From assembly GCA_025362155.1 (NCBI GenBank), contig JANYHX010000047.1:1-5451 (forward strand): DNA of 5,451 nt, written 5' to 3'. Both the position numbers and the translations under genes were made by a program. The notes under the pieces are model-generated. The model was given only the letters and a program-made list of their open reading frames with translations, did no database searches and was not told the DNA's origin. This document shows positions 1-5,451 of this stretch, piece after piece. The stretch comes from Gallionella sp. (GTDB lineage: Bacteria > Pseudomonadota > Gammaproteobacteria > Burkholderiales > Gallionellaceae). Within the stretch, counting starts at the first letter, position 1, and each line of letters starts with the position of its first letter.

Positions 1-95
1 TGTTCCAGCAAGTAAAGATAGTCAGTACGGCAACGTACATAGAAACCTATAGGTAAAACAGGAAAAATTATTGTTTGAATAATTGACACACAGAA
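1..95. other. Intergenic tail after dacB, no assignable gene
   Basis: No gene can be supported in this stretch downstream of the dacB stop. It holds three small symmetric elements: a 5-bp stem GTACG/CGTAC with a GCAA loop (25-38), the perfect palindrome ACCTATAGGT (45-54), and an AT-only inverted repeat (66-84). On the minus strand an ATG at 40-38 opens a frame that runs off the window edge (MYVAVLTIFTCWN...). A TAG lies three codons before it and an AGG five bases before it, so a following co-directional gene is possible. On the plus strand two frames enter from the left edge and stop at 50-52 and 54-56; either could be the tail of a convergent gene. Thirteen to seventeen codons are too few to choose between these options. 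Confidence 0.4.
66..84 (-). terminator. Possible weak terminator after dacB
   Basis: A perfect 7-bp inverted repeat, AATTATT (66-72) and AATAATT (78-84), encloses a 5-base loop 11 bases past the dacB stop. Read on the minus strand, the stem runs into a short T run (five T including the stem end) and then CC. The position fits a transcription end for dacB. The stem has no G-C pair, so it would be far weaker than a typical intrinsic terminator. It may simply be AT-rich intergenic DNA. Confidence 0.25.
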
Positions 96-1781
96 TTAGT
101 GAGCCGTTTGCAACCATTCAATCAACGCATCCTGCGCGGCTGGAGCCAAGGCGGCATTGGGATGATTGACGATAAACACCATAATCCACTGCTTGCCACT
201 ACGGGCTTTTACATACCCGGCAATGGATTTCACGCCTTGCAGCGAGCCGGTCTTGAGATGGGCATATCCCGCGATGCCGTTATCCTTGAAACGTTTTTTC
301 ACCGTGCCGTCCATGCCCAGTATGGGTAACGAAGCGGCCAATTCGGCATAAAATGGACTGCGCGTGGCATGCTGCAATAACTCAGCAAGATGCAGTGCGC
401 TGATACGTTCCTTGCGCGATAAACCCGCACCATTTTCCAGCACCAATTCCGGAAATTGCAGGTGTTGTGTTTTCAGCCATTGCTGCATGGCAGCAATGCT
501 GCCTGTGATATTGGCTCCGGGAGGATACTCTCGGCGTGGCGTGGCGTCTGAAGATAATGTGGATTCCGTAGTGAGCTTGCTCGATGGCGCTTTCTCTGTC
601 TTTGTATTATTCCCTGCGGGTGGGCGAGTCGCATCCAAGGCGCCTGCTAAATCCGCGTCTGCGCTTTCCCCTTCTGGTTCTACAGCAAGGGCAGATTCAC
701 TGAGTGTTTGCAGCGGCGAAAGATCGCCACCTTGATCTTTATTTTCAGTTGGCAATACTTTCTGTGCAGGTCGGGAAGCTCTGCCTGTCTCAACATTTCC
801 GGCATTTTTAGCCATGTCTACCGTCCCCAATGTGAGGAATAATTGCCGCGCCATGGTGTTGTTGCTGAATTTATTGATGTCGCGTATCACTTCCGATAAG
901 GGCGGCGAAATATATTTGGCAAAAGGGATTTGATCTGGGGACACCATTCCTGAATGAACCTTGCCTTGAATGGTGCCGCCCAGCTCTTGCCATAACGCGC
1001 TGAAGACCGCGAAAAAATACTCCTCTTGCGGTAGCAGCGAAAAATAATCATCAATCTCACCGCATATTTCTGGAATGGTTCCTTCCAGAATGATATCGTG
1101 GCCATCCAAATGCGCTTGGTAAGCGTCCTTACCATGGCAATCCAATGTGGCCGTAGTGGTGATGTGATTATGCAGCGTGTAACCAGCCAGGGGGGGGTCA
1201 AGTAGCGCAATGGTGTTGTGGCCATCGGGAATCAGATGCAAATGCATTGCGTTAAAATTGAGTAATAGCGCGTTCGTCCCAACGTTATAAGCACGGCTGG
1301 GGTCATGATCGAATTCTGCAGGATCGTTGTGCACAGTTTCAAAAAAACTGTGATCCAGCACAATATCCCCGCGTATGTCGCGCAACCCGCGCTGCCGCAA
1401 TTCGCGCAACCACATCCAGAATTGTTCTACGGTAAGCTTGGGGTCGCCATATCCCTTGAACACCAGATCGCCTTGCAACACACCCTTCTCCAGCTTACCG
1501 TTGAGATACGCCTCGGTTTTCCAGCGATAGGCCGGGCCTAACGTTTCCAGCGCGGCGAAAGTGGTGAGTAACTTCATCGTAGACGCCGGATTCATCGCCT
1601 GCTGTCCATTCAAGCTGAGGATAGGCGTATTGCCATGCTCTTCCTGCACCACAATAGCGACAGCGGATAGCGGAATCCGCGCATGTTTGAGCGCCGCGCT
1701 GACAGCCGGGGGCAAAGTAGCTGCTAACCCGTTGCCAGAAAACAGACTGGAAAAAAACACTGCGAGGAAAAAATTCCGCAT
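96..1781 (-). CDS. dacB: D-alanyl-D-alanine carboxypeptidase/endopeptidase, PBP4 type (peptidase S13)
   Basis: This is a periplasmic low-molecular-weight penicillin-binding protein. The family removes terminal D-Ala from peptidoglycan stem peptides and cleaves DD-crosslinks. The 561-residue product starts with a signal peptide (hydrophobic residues 4-15, likely cleavage after A20 or A21 in GNGLAAT). All three penicilloyl-serine motifs are present: S67-T-M-K70 (nucleophile S67), S306-N-N308 and K510-T-G512 followed by SLQGVKSIAGY. The long spacing between SxxK and SxN matches the extra domains of PBP4. The protein is about 84 residues longer than E. coli PBP4 (477 aa, from memory). The excess lies at about residues 319-418, between SxN and KTG, as a stretch free of aromatics. 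The ATG is 3 bases after the bioA stop, with GAG seven bases before it, which favours translational coupling. The family call is secure; the role of the insertion is unknown. Confidence 0.95.
   Translation of the reverse strand: MRNFFLAVFFSSLFSGNGLAATLPPAVSAALKHARIPLSAVAIVVQEEHGNTPILSLNGQQAMNPASTMKLLTTFAALETLGPAYRWKTEAYLNGKLEKGVLQGDLVFKGYGDPKLTVEQFWMWLRELRQRGLRDIRGDIVLDHSFFETVHNDPAEFDHDPSRAYNVGTNALLLNFNAMHLHLIPDGHNTIALLDPPLAGYTLHNHITTTATLDCHGKDAYQAHLDGHDIILEGTIPEICGEIDDYFSLLPQEEYFFAVFSALWQELGGTIQGKVHSGMVSPDQIPFAKYISPPLSEVIRDINKFSNNTMARQLFLTLGTVDMAKNAGNVETGRASRPAQKVLPTENKDQGGDLSPLQTLSESALAVEPEGESADADLAGALDATRPPAGNNTKTEKAPSSKLTTESTLSSDATPRREYPPGANITGSIAAMQQWLKTQHLQFPELVLENGAGLSRKERISALHLAELLQHATRSPFYAELAASLPILGMDGTVKKRFKDNGIAGYAHLKTGSLQGVKSIAGYVKARSGKQWIMVFIVNHPNAALAPAAQDALIEWLQTAH
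528..827 (-). other. Low-complexity, probably disordered insertion inside dacB
   Basis: This segment encodes dacB residues 319-418. It is dominated by A, S, T, E, D, K, P and G and contains no F, W, Y, H, I or C over 100 residues, unlike the rest of the protein. Flanking blocks are ordinary PBP4: SNNTMARQLFLTL before it, and ITGSIAAMQQWLKTQ then LENGAGLSRKERIS after it. In E. coli PBP4 the corresponding connection is only some 15-20 residues (from memory), so about 80-95 residues are extra. No clear internal tandem repeat is visible by eye. The frame stays open throughout, so the stretch appears to be translated as a flexible surface loop. Confidence 0.7.
1190..1197. repeat. 8-base G/C homopolymer tract inside dacB
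   Basis: Eight consecutive G on the plus strand (C in the dacB mRNA sense) encode part of L-D-P-P-L around residues 194-198. Tracts of this length are prone to slippage and also to sequencing error. A shift into the alternative frame that stays open here would run to a stop at 889-887. That would end the protein before the SxN motif (codons at 866-858) and before KTG. In the sequence given, the full dacB frame is intact across the tract. Confidence 0.6.
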
Positions 1782-1784
1782 GAC

Positions 1785-3218
1785 TTAACTCAGGTGATTG
1801 ACGATATGCAAAGTACGGTTGACCAGAAAATCCATTTCTGAATGATCAATTATATACGGCGGCATGAAATATATTGTGTTGCCGATTGGGCGCAACAACA
1901 ATTCATTTTCCAGCGCGAGCGCGAAACATTGCTGGGCAAAATTGCGCTGCTTCGTTTCCACTTCAAATGCCCAGATCATACCGGTGTTGCGCCAATTTCT
2001 GACTGCGCGATGCTCGCGCAATGGCCGGGCGATTTGATTTAAATAGGCCGCCTTGTCACGGTTGGTGGCAAGCACATTATCCTGCGCAAAAATATCCAGC
2101 GTGGCGAGTGCCGCACGACAGGCCAAAGGATTGCCGCTATAGGAATGGGAATGCAAAAACCCCTTTGCCATTTCATCTTCATAAAATGCCTGGTAAATTT
2201 TATCGGTAGTCATAACCACTGACAGTGGCAGATAACCGCCGGTAATCCCTTTGGACAGCAGCAGAAAGTCGGGGGAAATCCCCCGCGCCCCTTCCAATTG
2301 CCCCCTCGCTGACGCTTCCCCCCCGGAGGGAGGAAGGGCGATGGTTCCTTCCCCTTCAAGGGGAAGGTTAGGATAGGGATGGGTCGGAGCTTGCTCGCAG
2401 GCGAACATCGTGCCGGTGCGTCCCATACCCATCGCAATTTCATCCGCGATTAAATGCACCTCATATTTATCGCAAAGCTGCCGCGCGCGCCGCAAATAAA
2501 TCGGGTGATACATCGCCATGCCAGCTGCGCCCTGTACCAGCGGCTCGATAATAAACGAGGCCAGTTGCGCACGATGCTGTTGCAAATGTTGCTCGAGAGC
2601 GTGCGCGCAACGCAACGCATAGGCCTCGGCACTTTCTCCGGCTGCGGCTTTGCGCCAGTCGGGGCTGGGCACCGTGGCCTGCTGCTGGATCAACGCGCCA
2701 TACGCACTGCGAAATAGCGCGACATCCGTCACCGACAACGCGCCCAGTGTTTCGCCGTGATAGCTGTTTTCCAGGCTGATGAATTGGGTCTTGCCCGGCT
2801 GGCCGCTATTGCGCCAATAATGCGCGCTCATTTTCAACGCGATCTCGGTGGCCGACGCGCCATCTGAAGCATAAAAGCAATGTCCCAATCCAGCTGGAGC
2901 CAACGTACGCAATCGTTCCGAAAGCTGCACCACCGGCTCGTGGGTAAAGCCCGACAACATCACATGTTCGAGCTTATCCAGTTGATCGTGCAATGCCGCA
3001 TTGATGCGCGGATTGCAATGGCCAAATAGATTCACCCACCACGAGCTGACCGCATCCAGATAGCGTTTCCCTTCCATGTCATACAGCCATGCCCCGCTGC
3101 CTCCCGCAATTGGCACCAGCGGAAATTTTTCGTAGTGTTTCATCTGCGAGCAGGGGTGCCACACTGCCGCCAAGCTACGGGCAATCAGGTCGCTGTTATT
3201 TTTTGATGTGGATTGCAT
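1785..3218 (-). CDS. bioA: Adenosylmethionine-8-amino-7-oxononanoate aminotransferase (DAPA synthase)
   Basis: This cytoplasmic PLP enzyme of class III aminotransferase fold transfers an amino group from S-adenosylmethionine to 7-keto-8-aminopelargonate, giving 7,8-diaminopelargonate in biotin synthesis. Residues are numbered from the ATG at 3218 (477 aa). Visible motifs are the substrate-pocket SSWW (W60, W61), the phosphate-binding ASDGASATE (about 117-125), SYHG (Y153, H154), D259 in IADEIA, the Schiff-base lysine K323 in LLLSKGITGGYLPLS, SYSGNPLA, and R443 in LLLRPIG. An ATG at 3320 would add 34 residues but would overlap the RND gene by 65 bases and adds unconserved sequence, so 3218 is preferred. 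Neither start has a good Shine-Dalgarno. An in-frame insertion of about 35 residues (278-312) lies between GRTGTMFACEQA and GISPDFLLLSKG. Without it the length (about 442) is normal for BioA. All catalytic residues remain, so the enzyme may be active. Confidence 0.95.
   Translation of the reverse strand: MQSTSKNNSDLIARSLAAVWHPCSQMKHYEKFPLVPIAGGSGAWLYDMEGKRYLDAVSSWWVNLFGHCNPRINAALHDQLDKLEHVMLSGFTHEPVVQLSERLRTLAPAGLGHCFYASDGASATEIALKMSAHYWRNSGQPGKTQFISLENSYHGETLGALSVTDVALFRSAYGALIQQQATVPSPDWRKAAAGESAEAYALRCAHALEQHLQQHRAQLASFIIEPLVQGAAGMAMYHPIYLRRARQLCDKYEVHLIADEIAMGMGRTGTMFACEQAPTHPYPNLPLEGEGTIALPPSGGEASARGQLEGARGISPDFLLLSKGITGGYLPLSVVMTTDKIYQAFYEDEMAKGFLHSHSYSGNPLACRAALATLDIFAQDNVLATNRDKAAYLNQIARPLREHRAVRNWRNTGMIWAFEVETKQRNFAQQCFALALENELLLRPIGNTIYFMPPYIIDHSEMDFLVNRTLHIVNHLS
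2315..2336. repeat. Imperfect 9-bp inverted repeat within the bioA element
   Basis: The arms 2315-2323 (CTTCCCCCC) and 2328-2336 (GGGAGGAAG) pair with one C/A mismatch and a 4-base loop (2324-2327). The left arm includes a run of seven C (2318-2324). This is the second stem of the inserted element, 10 bases from the perfect palindrome. Confidence 0.6.
2347..2367. repeat. Perfect 10-bp inverted repeat, core of the bioA element
   Basis: The arms CCTTCCCCTT (2347-2356) and AAGGGGAAGG (2358-2367) are exact reverse complements around a single central C at 2357. In mRNA a few central bases would open to form the loop. In protein it reads as N-L-P-L-E-G-E-G. Such a core is typical of dispersed palindromic repeats and would make a stable stem in the bioA message. 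Confidence 0.85.
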
Positions 3219-3233
3219 GCGTAAATCATAACC

Positions 3234-3250
3234 CACGGCTTTTCGCCGTG
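3234..3250. promoter_or_regulatory. Short perfect hairpin between the RND gene and bioA
   Basis: CACGGC (3234-3239) and GCCGTG (3245-3250) form a 6-bp G/C-rich stem with a 5-base loop (GAAAA on the minus strand). It starts 5 bases after the RND stop codon and ends 15 bases before the bioA ATG. No T run follows on the minus strand, so it does not look like a complete intrinsic terminator. It could stabilise the upstream mRNA end, partly insulate bioA, or have no function. No BirA-type biotin operator was recognised in this gap. Confidence 0.35.
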
Positions 3251-3255
3251 TGGTA

Positions 3256-5451
3256 TTACTTGGAATCAGATGCGCTGGCTTGTGCCAGGTTGCTGCTCGC
3301 CGCAGGCACAACTGCGCCACGCTTTAGCTTCATCAAGCGCTGCACCCCGTCATCCACATAGGTGAACAGCACCGGGATGACGAGCAAGCTCAGGAAGGTC
3401 GAAGTAATCAAGCCACCAATTACTACAATTGCCATCGGCGCGCGGAAGCTCGAATCCACACCAATACCGAGCGCAATCGGCAGCATACCGGCACCCATGG
3501 CCAGGGTAGTCATAATGATAGGGCGGGCGCGTTTGTGACAAGCATCCAGCAGCGCTTCGGCACGCGGCAAGCCATGCTCGCGCCGCGCCATAATGGCATA
3601 TTCCACCAACAGGATGGAATTTTTGGTGGCGATGCCCATCAGCATGATCAGACCTATCATTGAAGGCATGGAGATCGCCGTCTGCGTGATAAACAACGCC
3701 AGAAATGCCCCCGGGATCGACAGCACCAATGCAGCCAATATCGTCACGGGCTGCACAAAATCCTTGAATAACAGCACCAGCACAATGTAAATGCACAGTA
3801 CCCCCGTCAGCATAGCCAGGCCAAAGCTGGCAAATAATTCCGCCATCGCCTCGGCATCCCCTACGCTAGCTTGAATAACCCCCGGCGGCAAATTACGCAT
3901 ACTGGGCAATGCCAGTACCTGCTTTTGTACCGCGCCCAAAGGCTGCTGGTTTAATTCGATATCGAAATTGATATTGCGCAGGCGGTCATAACGGTCAATT
4001 TCTGCGGGTCCACTTTCGATTGAAAGAGTAGCTACATTGCCCAGCATCACCAGCCCGCGCGCGCCCGGCACGGCCAGATGCGCCAGCAAGTCAGGATCGG
4101 TACGTGCATTGGCGGCAAGTTCCACTACCATCGGAATTTGGCGTTGCGACAAATTAAGTTTGGCCAGGCTTTGACTGTAATCGCCCGCGGTGGCGATACG
4201 CAACGTATCGGCAATGGCGGCAGAGGTTACACCCAGATCGGCGGCGCGGGCAAAATCAGGGCGCACAATCAGTTCGGGACGCACCAGGCTGGAACTGGAA
4301 GTGACATTGCCTATGCCGGGGATGGTGCGCAACTCACGTTCCACCTGACGCGCATGTTGCGCCAGCACACGGCCATCTTCCCCGGCCAGCACCAGCACAT
4401 ATTTTTCATTGGAACTGCCGAAACCCACCTTGACTCGCGCGCCGGGTAATTCGACAAGTGCATCACGCAACTGTGCTTCGATGGCCTGCTTTTTTAAACC
4501 GGGACGCTCACCACGCGGCGTCATATTGATGGTCAGCGTAGCGGTGCGTACCTCGACCGCTCCACGCGCCGAAAAAGGGTCACCGCCAGTATTACCGGCA
4601 CCTATGGCTGTGTAAACCAGTTTCACATGCGGATTTTTTTGCACGATTTCGCGCGCCTGTTCAGCGGCCGCATAGGTTTGCTGGAAAGTACTACCGGGTG
4701 GCAGCGTGATCGTCACCTGGGTTTTCGATAAATTATCAGGCGGAATAAAGCCGGTAGGCAGCAGCGGCACGAGCGCAAATGCGCCGATCACAAATGCCAG
4801 AGTGGCAAGAATGGTGCGCACACGGTGCTTCAGGCAACCGGCTACCAGGCGCATGTAGAGTTTCATCCAGGCCGGTTCGTGATATTCGCGCTCAGGGACT
4901 TTCAAAATATAGGCCGCCATCATCGGCGTAAGCATGCGTGCCACTACCAGCGAGAAAAATACTGCGATGGCGGCCGTCCAGCCAAAGTGCACGAAAAATT
5001 TCCCCGGCACGCCGGCCATGAAGGCCGTCGGCAGGAACACCGCGATCAGCGTGAAAGTGGTGGCGATGACCGCCAGGCCGATCTCGTCGGCAGCTTCCAT
5101 GGCTGCCTGGAACGGGGTTTTGCCCATGCGTAAATGACGCATGATATTTTCGATTTCGACGATGGCATCATCCACCAGAATCCCCACCACCAGCGACATC
5201 GACAACAGCGTAACGACATTGATGGTAAAGCCGAACAGATGCATGGCTGCGAAGGTCGGAATAATCGACAACGGCAACGCGACGGCAGCGACGAAGGTGG
5301 CGCGCCGGTCACGCAGGAACAGCCACACCACAATCACTGCAAGGACAGCACCTTCGAACAGCAGCATCATCGAGCCGGTATAATTTTCCTGTACCGGATC
5401 CACAAAATTGAAGGCTTCGGTGACCGTAATTTCTGGGTGTTCAGCCTTCAG
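3256..5451 (-). CDS. RND efflux transporter permease, HAE1-like, 5' end outside window
   Basis: This is the inner-membrane proton/substrate antiporter of a tripartite efflux pump of the AcrB/HAE1 type, normally working with a periplasmic adaptor and an outer-membrane channel. The frame is open to the right edge: 16 codons (LKAEHPEITVTEAFNF) precede a GTG at 5403 that is internal, not a start. The 731 visible residues match roughly the last 70% of an AcrB-length protein. By hydropathy, TM2-TM6 (about residues 26-176), TM7 (about 213-229), a periplasmic loop of some 310 residues (porter and docking subdomains) and TM8-TM12 (about 541-696) are visible. TM1 and the first half of the first periplasmic loop are missing. 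The proton-relay pair D94-D95 lies in GILVDDAIVEIEN in TM4, and K610 lies in GIATKNSILLVEYA in TM10. These argue for HAE1 rather than heavy-metal (CusA) pumps. Substrate cannot be inferred. No adaptor gene is visible; if present it should lie upstream, beyond the right edge. Confidence 0.93.
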   Translation of the reverse strand: MKAEHPEITVTEAFNFVDPVQENYTGSMMLLFEGAVLAVIVVWLFLRDRRATFVAAVALPLSIIPTFAAMHLFGFTINVVTLLSMSLVVGILVDDAIVEIENIMRHLRMGKTPFQAAMEAADEIGLAVIATTFTLIAVFLPTAFMAGVPGKFFVHFGWTAAIAVFFSLVVARMLTPMMAAYILKVPEREYHEPAWMKLYMRLVAGCLKHRVRTILATLAFVIGAFALVPLLPTGFIPPDNLSKTQVTITLPPGSTFQQTYAAAEQAREIVQKNPHVKLVYTAIGAGNTGGDPFSARGAVEVRTATLTINMTPRGERPGLKKQAIEAQLRDALVELPGARVKVGFGSSNEKYVLVLAGEDGRVLAQHARQVERELRTIPGIGNVTSSSSLVRPELIVRPDFARAADLGVTSAAIADTLRIATAGDYSQSLAKLNLSQRQIPMVVELAANARTDPDLLAHLAVPGARGLVMLGNVATLSIESGPAEIDRYDRLRNINFDIELNQQPLGAVQKQVLALPSMRNLPPGVIQASVGDAEAMAELFASFGLAMLTGVLCIYIVLVLLFKDFVQPVTILAALVLSIPGAFLALFITQTAISMPSMIGLIMLMGIATKNSILLVEYAIMARREHGLPRAEALLDACHKRARPIIMTTLAMGAGMLPIALGIGVDSSFRAPMAIVVIGGLITSTFLSLLVIPVLFTYVDDGVQRLMKLKRGAVVPAASSNLAQASASDSK

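Larger units (their letters stand above)
2283..2387. repeat. Palindrome-rich repeat-like element inserted in frame in bioA
   Basis: About 105 bases (exactly 35 codons, so the frame is kept) interrupt a block that in ordinary BioA proteins reads continuously from ACEQA into GISPDF. The translated insert begins PTHPYPNLPLEGEGTIALPP and ends with a G/A/R-rich part. The DNA holds a perfect 10-bp inverted repeat around 2357 and a second imperfect stem at 2315-2336, and is strongly G/C-skewed in blocks. From memory, dispersed intergenic repeats in many proteobacterial genomes translate to similar THPxPNLPLEGEG wording, so this is probably one copy of such a family. No second copy is visible in this window, so the repeat status rests on that recollection and on the structure. 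No clear target-site duplication can be read at the edges, and the boundaries are good only to a few codons. Confidence 0.75.

Noticed and set aside
364..735. 123-codon plus-strand open frame opposite the dacB insertion
   Set aside because: It is antisense to a well-supported gene, has no ribosome site that stands out, and its openness follows from the low-complexity codons of the insertion.
573..2397. The 11-base sequence GAGCTTGCTCG occurs at 573-583 in dacB and 2387-2397 next to the bioA element
   Set aside because: Several 11-base matches are expected by chance in 5.4 kb, and the bioA copy encodes the conserved native residues C-E-Q-A.
1785..3218. bioA as a pseudogene broken by the inserted element
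   Set aside because: The insert is a multiple of three without a stop, and all PLP-site and substrate-site motifs are intact on both sides.
3219..3255. BirA (biotin repressor) operator before bioA
   Set aside because: No sequence resembling the TTGTAAACC/GGTTTACAA half-sites is present in the gap.
3219..3320. Longer bioA start at 3320, adding 34 residues
   Set aside because: It would overlap the end of the RND gene by 65 bases, and the added residues resemble no BioA N-terminus; the ATG at 3218 gives normal length apart from the insertion.
3350..3796. 148-codon open frame on the minus strand inside the RND gene
   Set aside because: It is a shifted-frame shadow; the composition (rich in C, H, G, D) and lack of any motif contrast with the clear TM9-TM12 sequence of the main frame.
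5401..5403. GTG at 5403 as the real start of the RND gene
   Set aside because: The frame is open to the window edge with family-like sequence before it, and a start here would remove TM1 and the first porter domain.
3256..5451. Heavy-metal RND pump (CusA/CzcA type)
   Set aside because: TM4 carries the DD pair in GILVDDAIVEIEN typical of HAE1 drug pumps instead of the single-D pattern of metal pumps.
1..5451. CRISPR array, tRNA/rRNA gene, IS element or prophage remnants
   Set aside because: No regularly spaced repeats, RNA-gene folds, transposase-like frames or phage proteins are visible; nearly all the window is occupied by three conserved genes.

Overview
The window is a compact stretch of a Gram-negative chromosome with three genes, all on the minus strand. 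In transcription order they are an RND-family inner-membrane drug/proton antiporter (its start lies beyond the right edge), the biotin-synthesis aminotransferase bioA, and the periplasmic penicillin-binding protein dacB (PBP4 type). An RND pump with HAE1 motifs and a secreted PBP4 indicate a Gram-negative proteobacterium. The wording of BioA and PBP4, the moderate GC content by eye and the type of repeat inside bioA suggest a betaproteobacterium, perhaps of the Nitrosomonadales/Gallionellaceae kind. That placement is an inference from memory, not from a search.

Layout, right to left: 5451-3256 is the RND permease, with 11 of the expected 12 membrane segments visible. A 37-base gap follows, holding a short perfect hairpin (3234-3250). 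Then comes bioA (3218-1785), and after only 3 bases dacB (1781-96). The last 95 bases contain two or three small inverted repeats and no assignable gene. The tight spacing suggests that at least bioA and dacB are co-transcribed and translationally coupled, possibly with the RND gene. The three products have no obvious shared pathway: export, biotin synthesis and peptidoglycan trimming.

I do not see an undescribed multi-gene system here. The most interesting feature is in bioA. A palindrome-rich element of about 105 bp (2283-2387) sits in frame between the conserved DEIA/GRTG block and the PLP-binding lysine. It adds about 35 residues without breaking the reading frame. The neighbouring dacB also carries an extra stretch of about 90-100 residues, of disordered composition, between its SxN and KTG motifs, and an 8-base C tract upstream of both motifs. 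Two adjacent housekeeping-type enzymes with in-frame expansions make this locus worth comparing across relatives.
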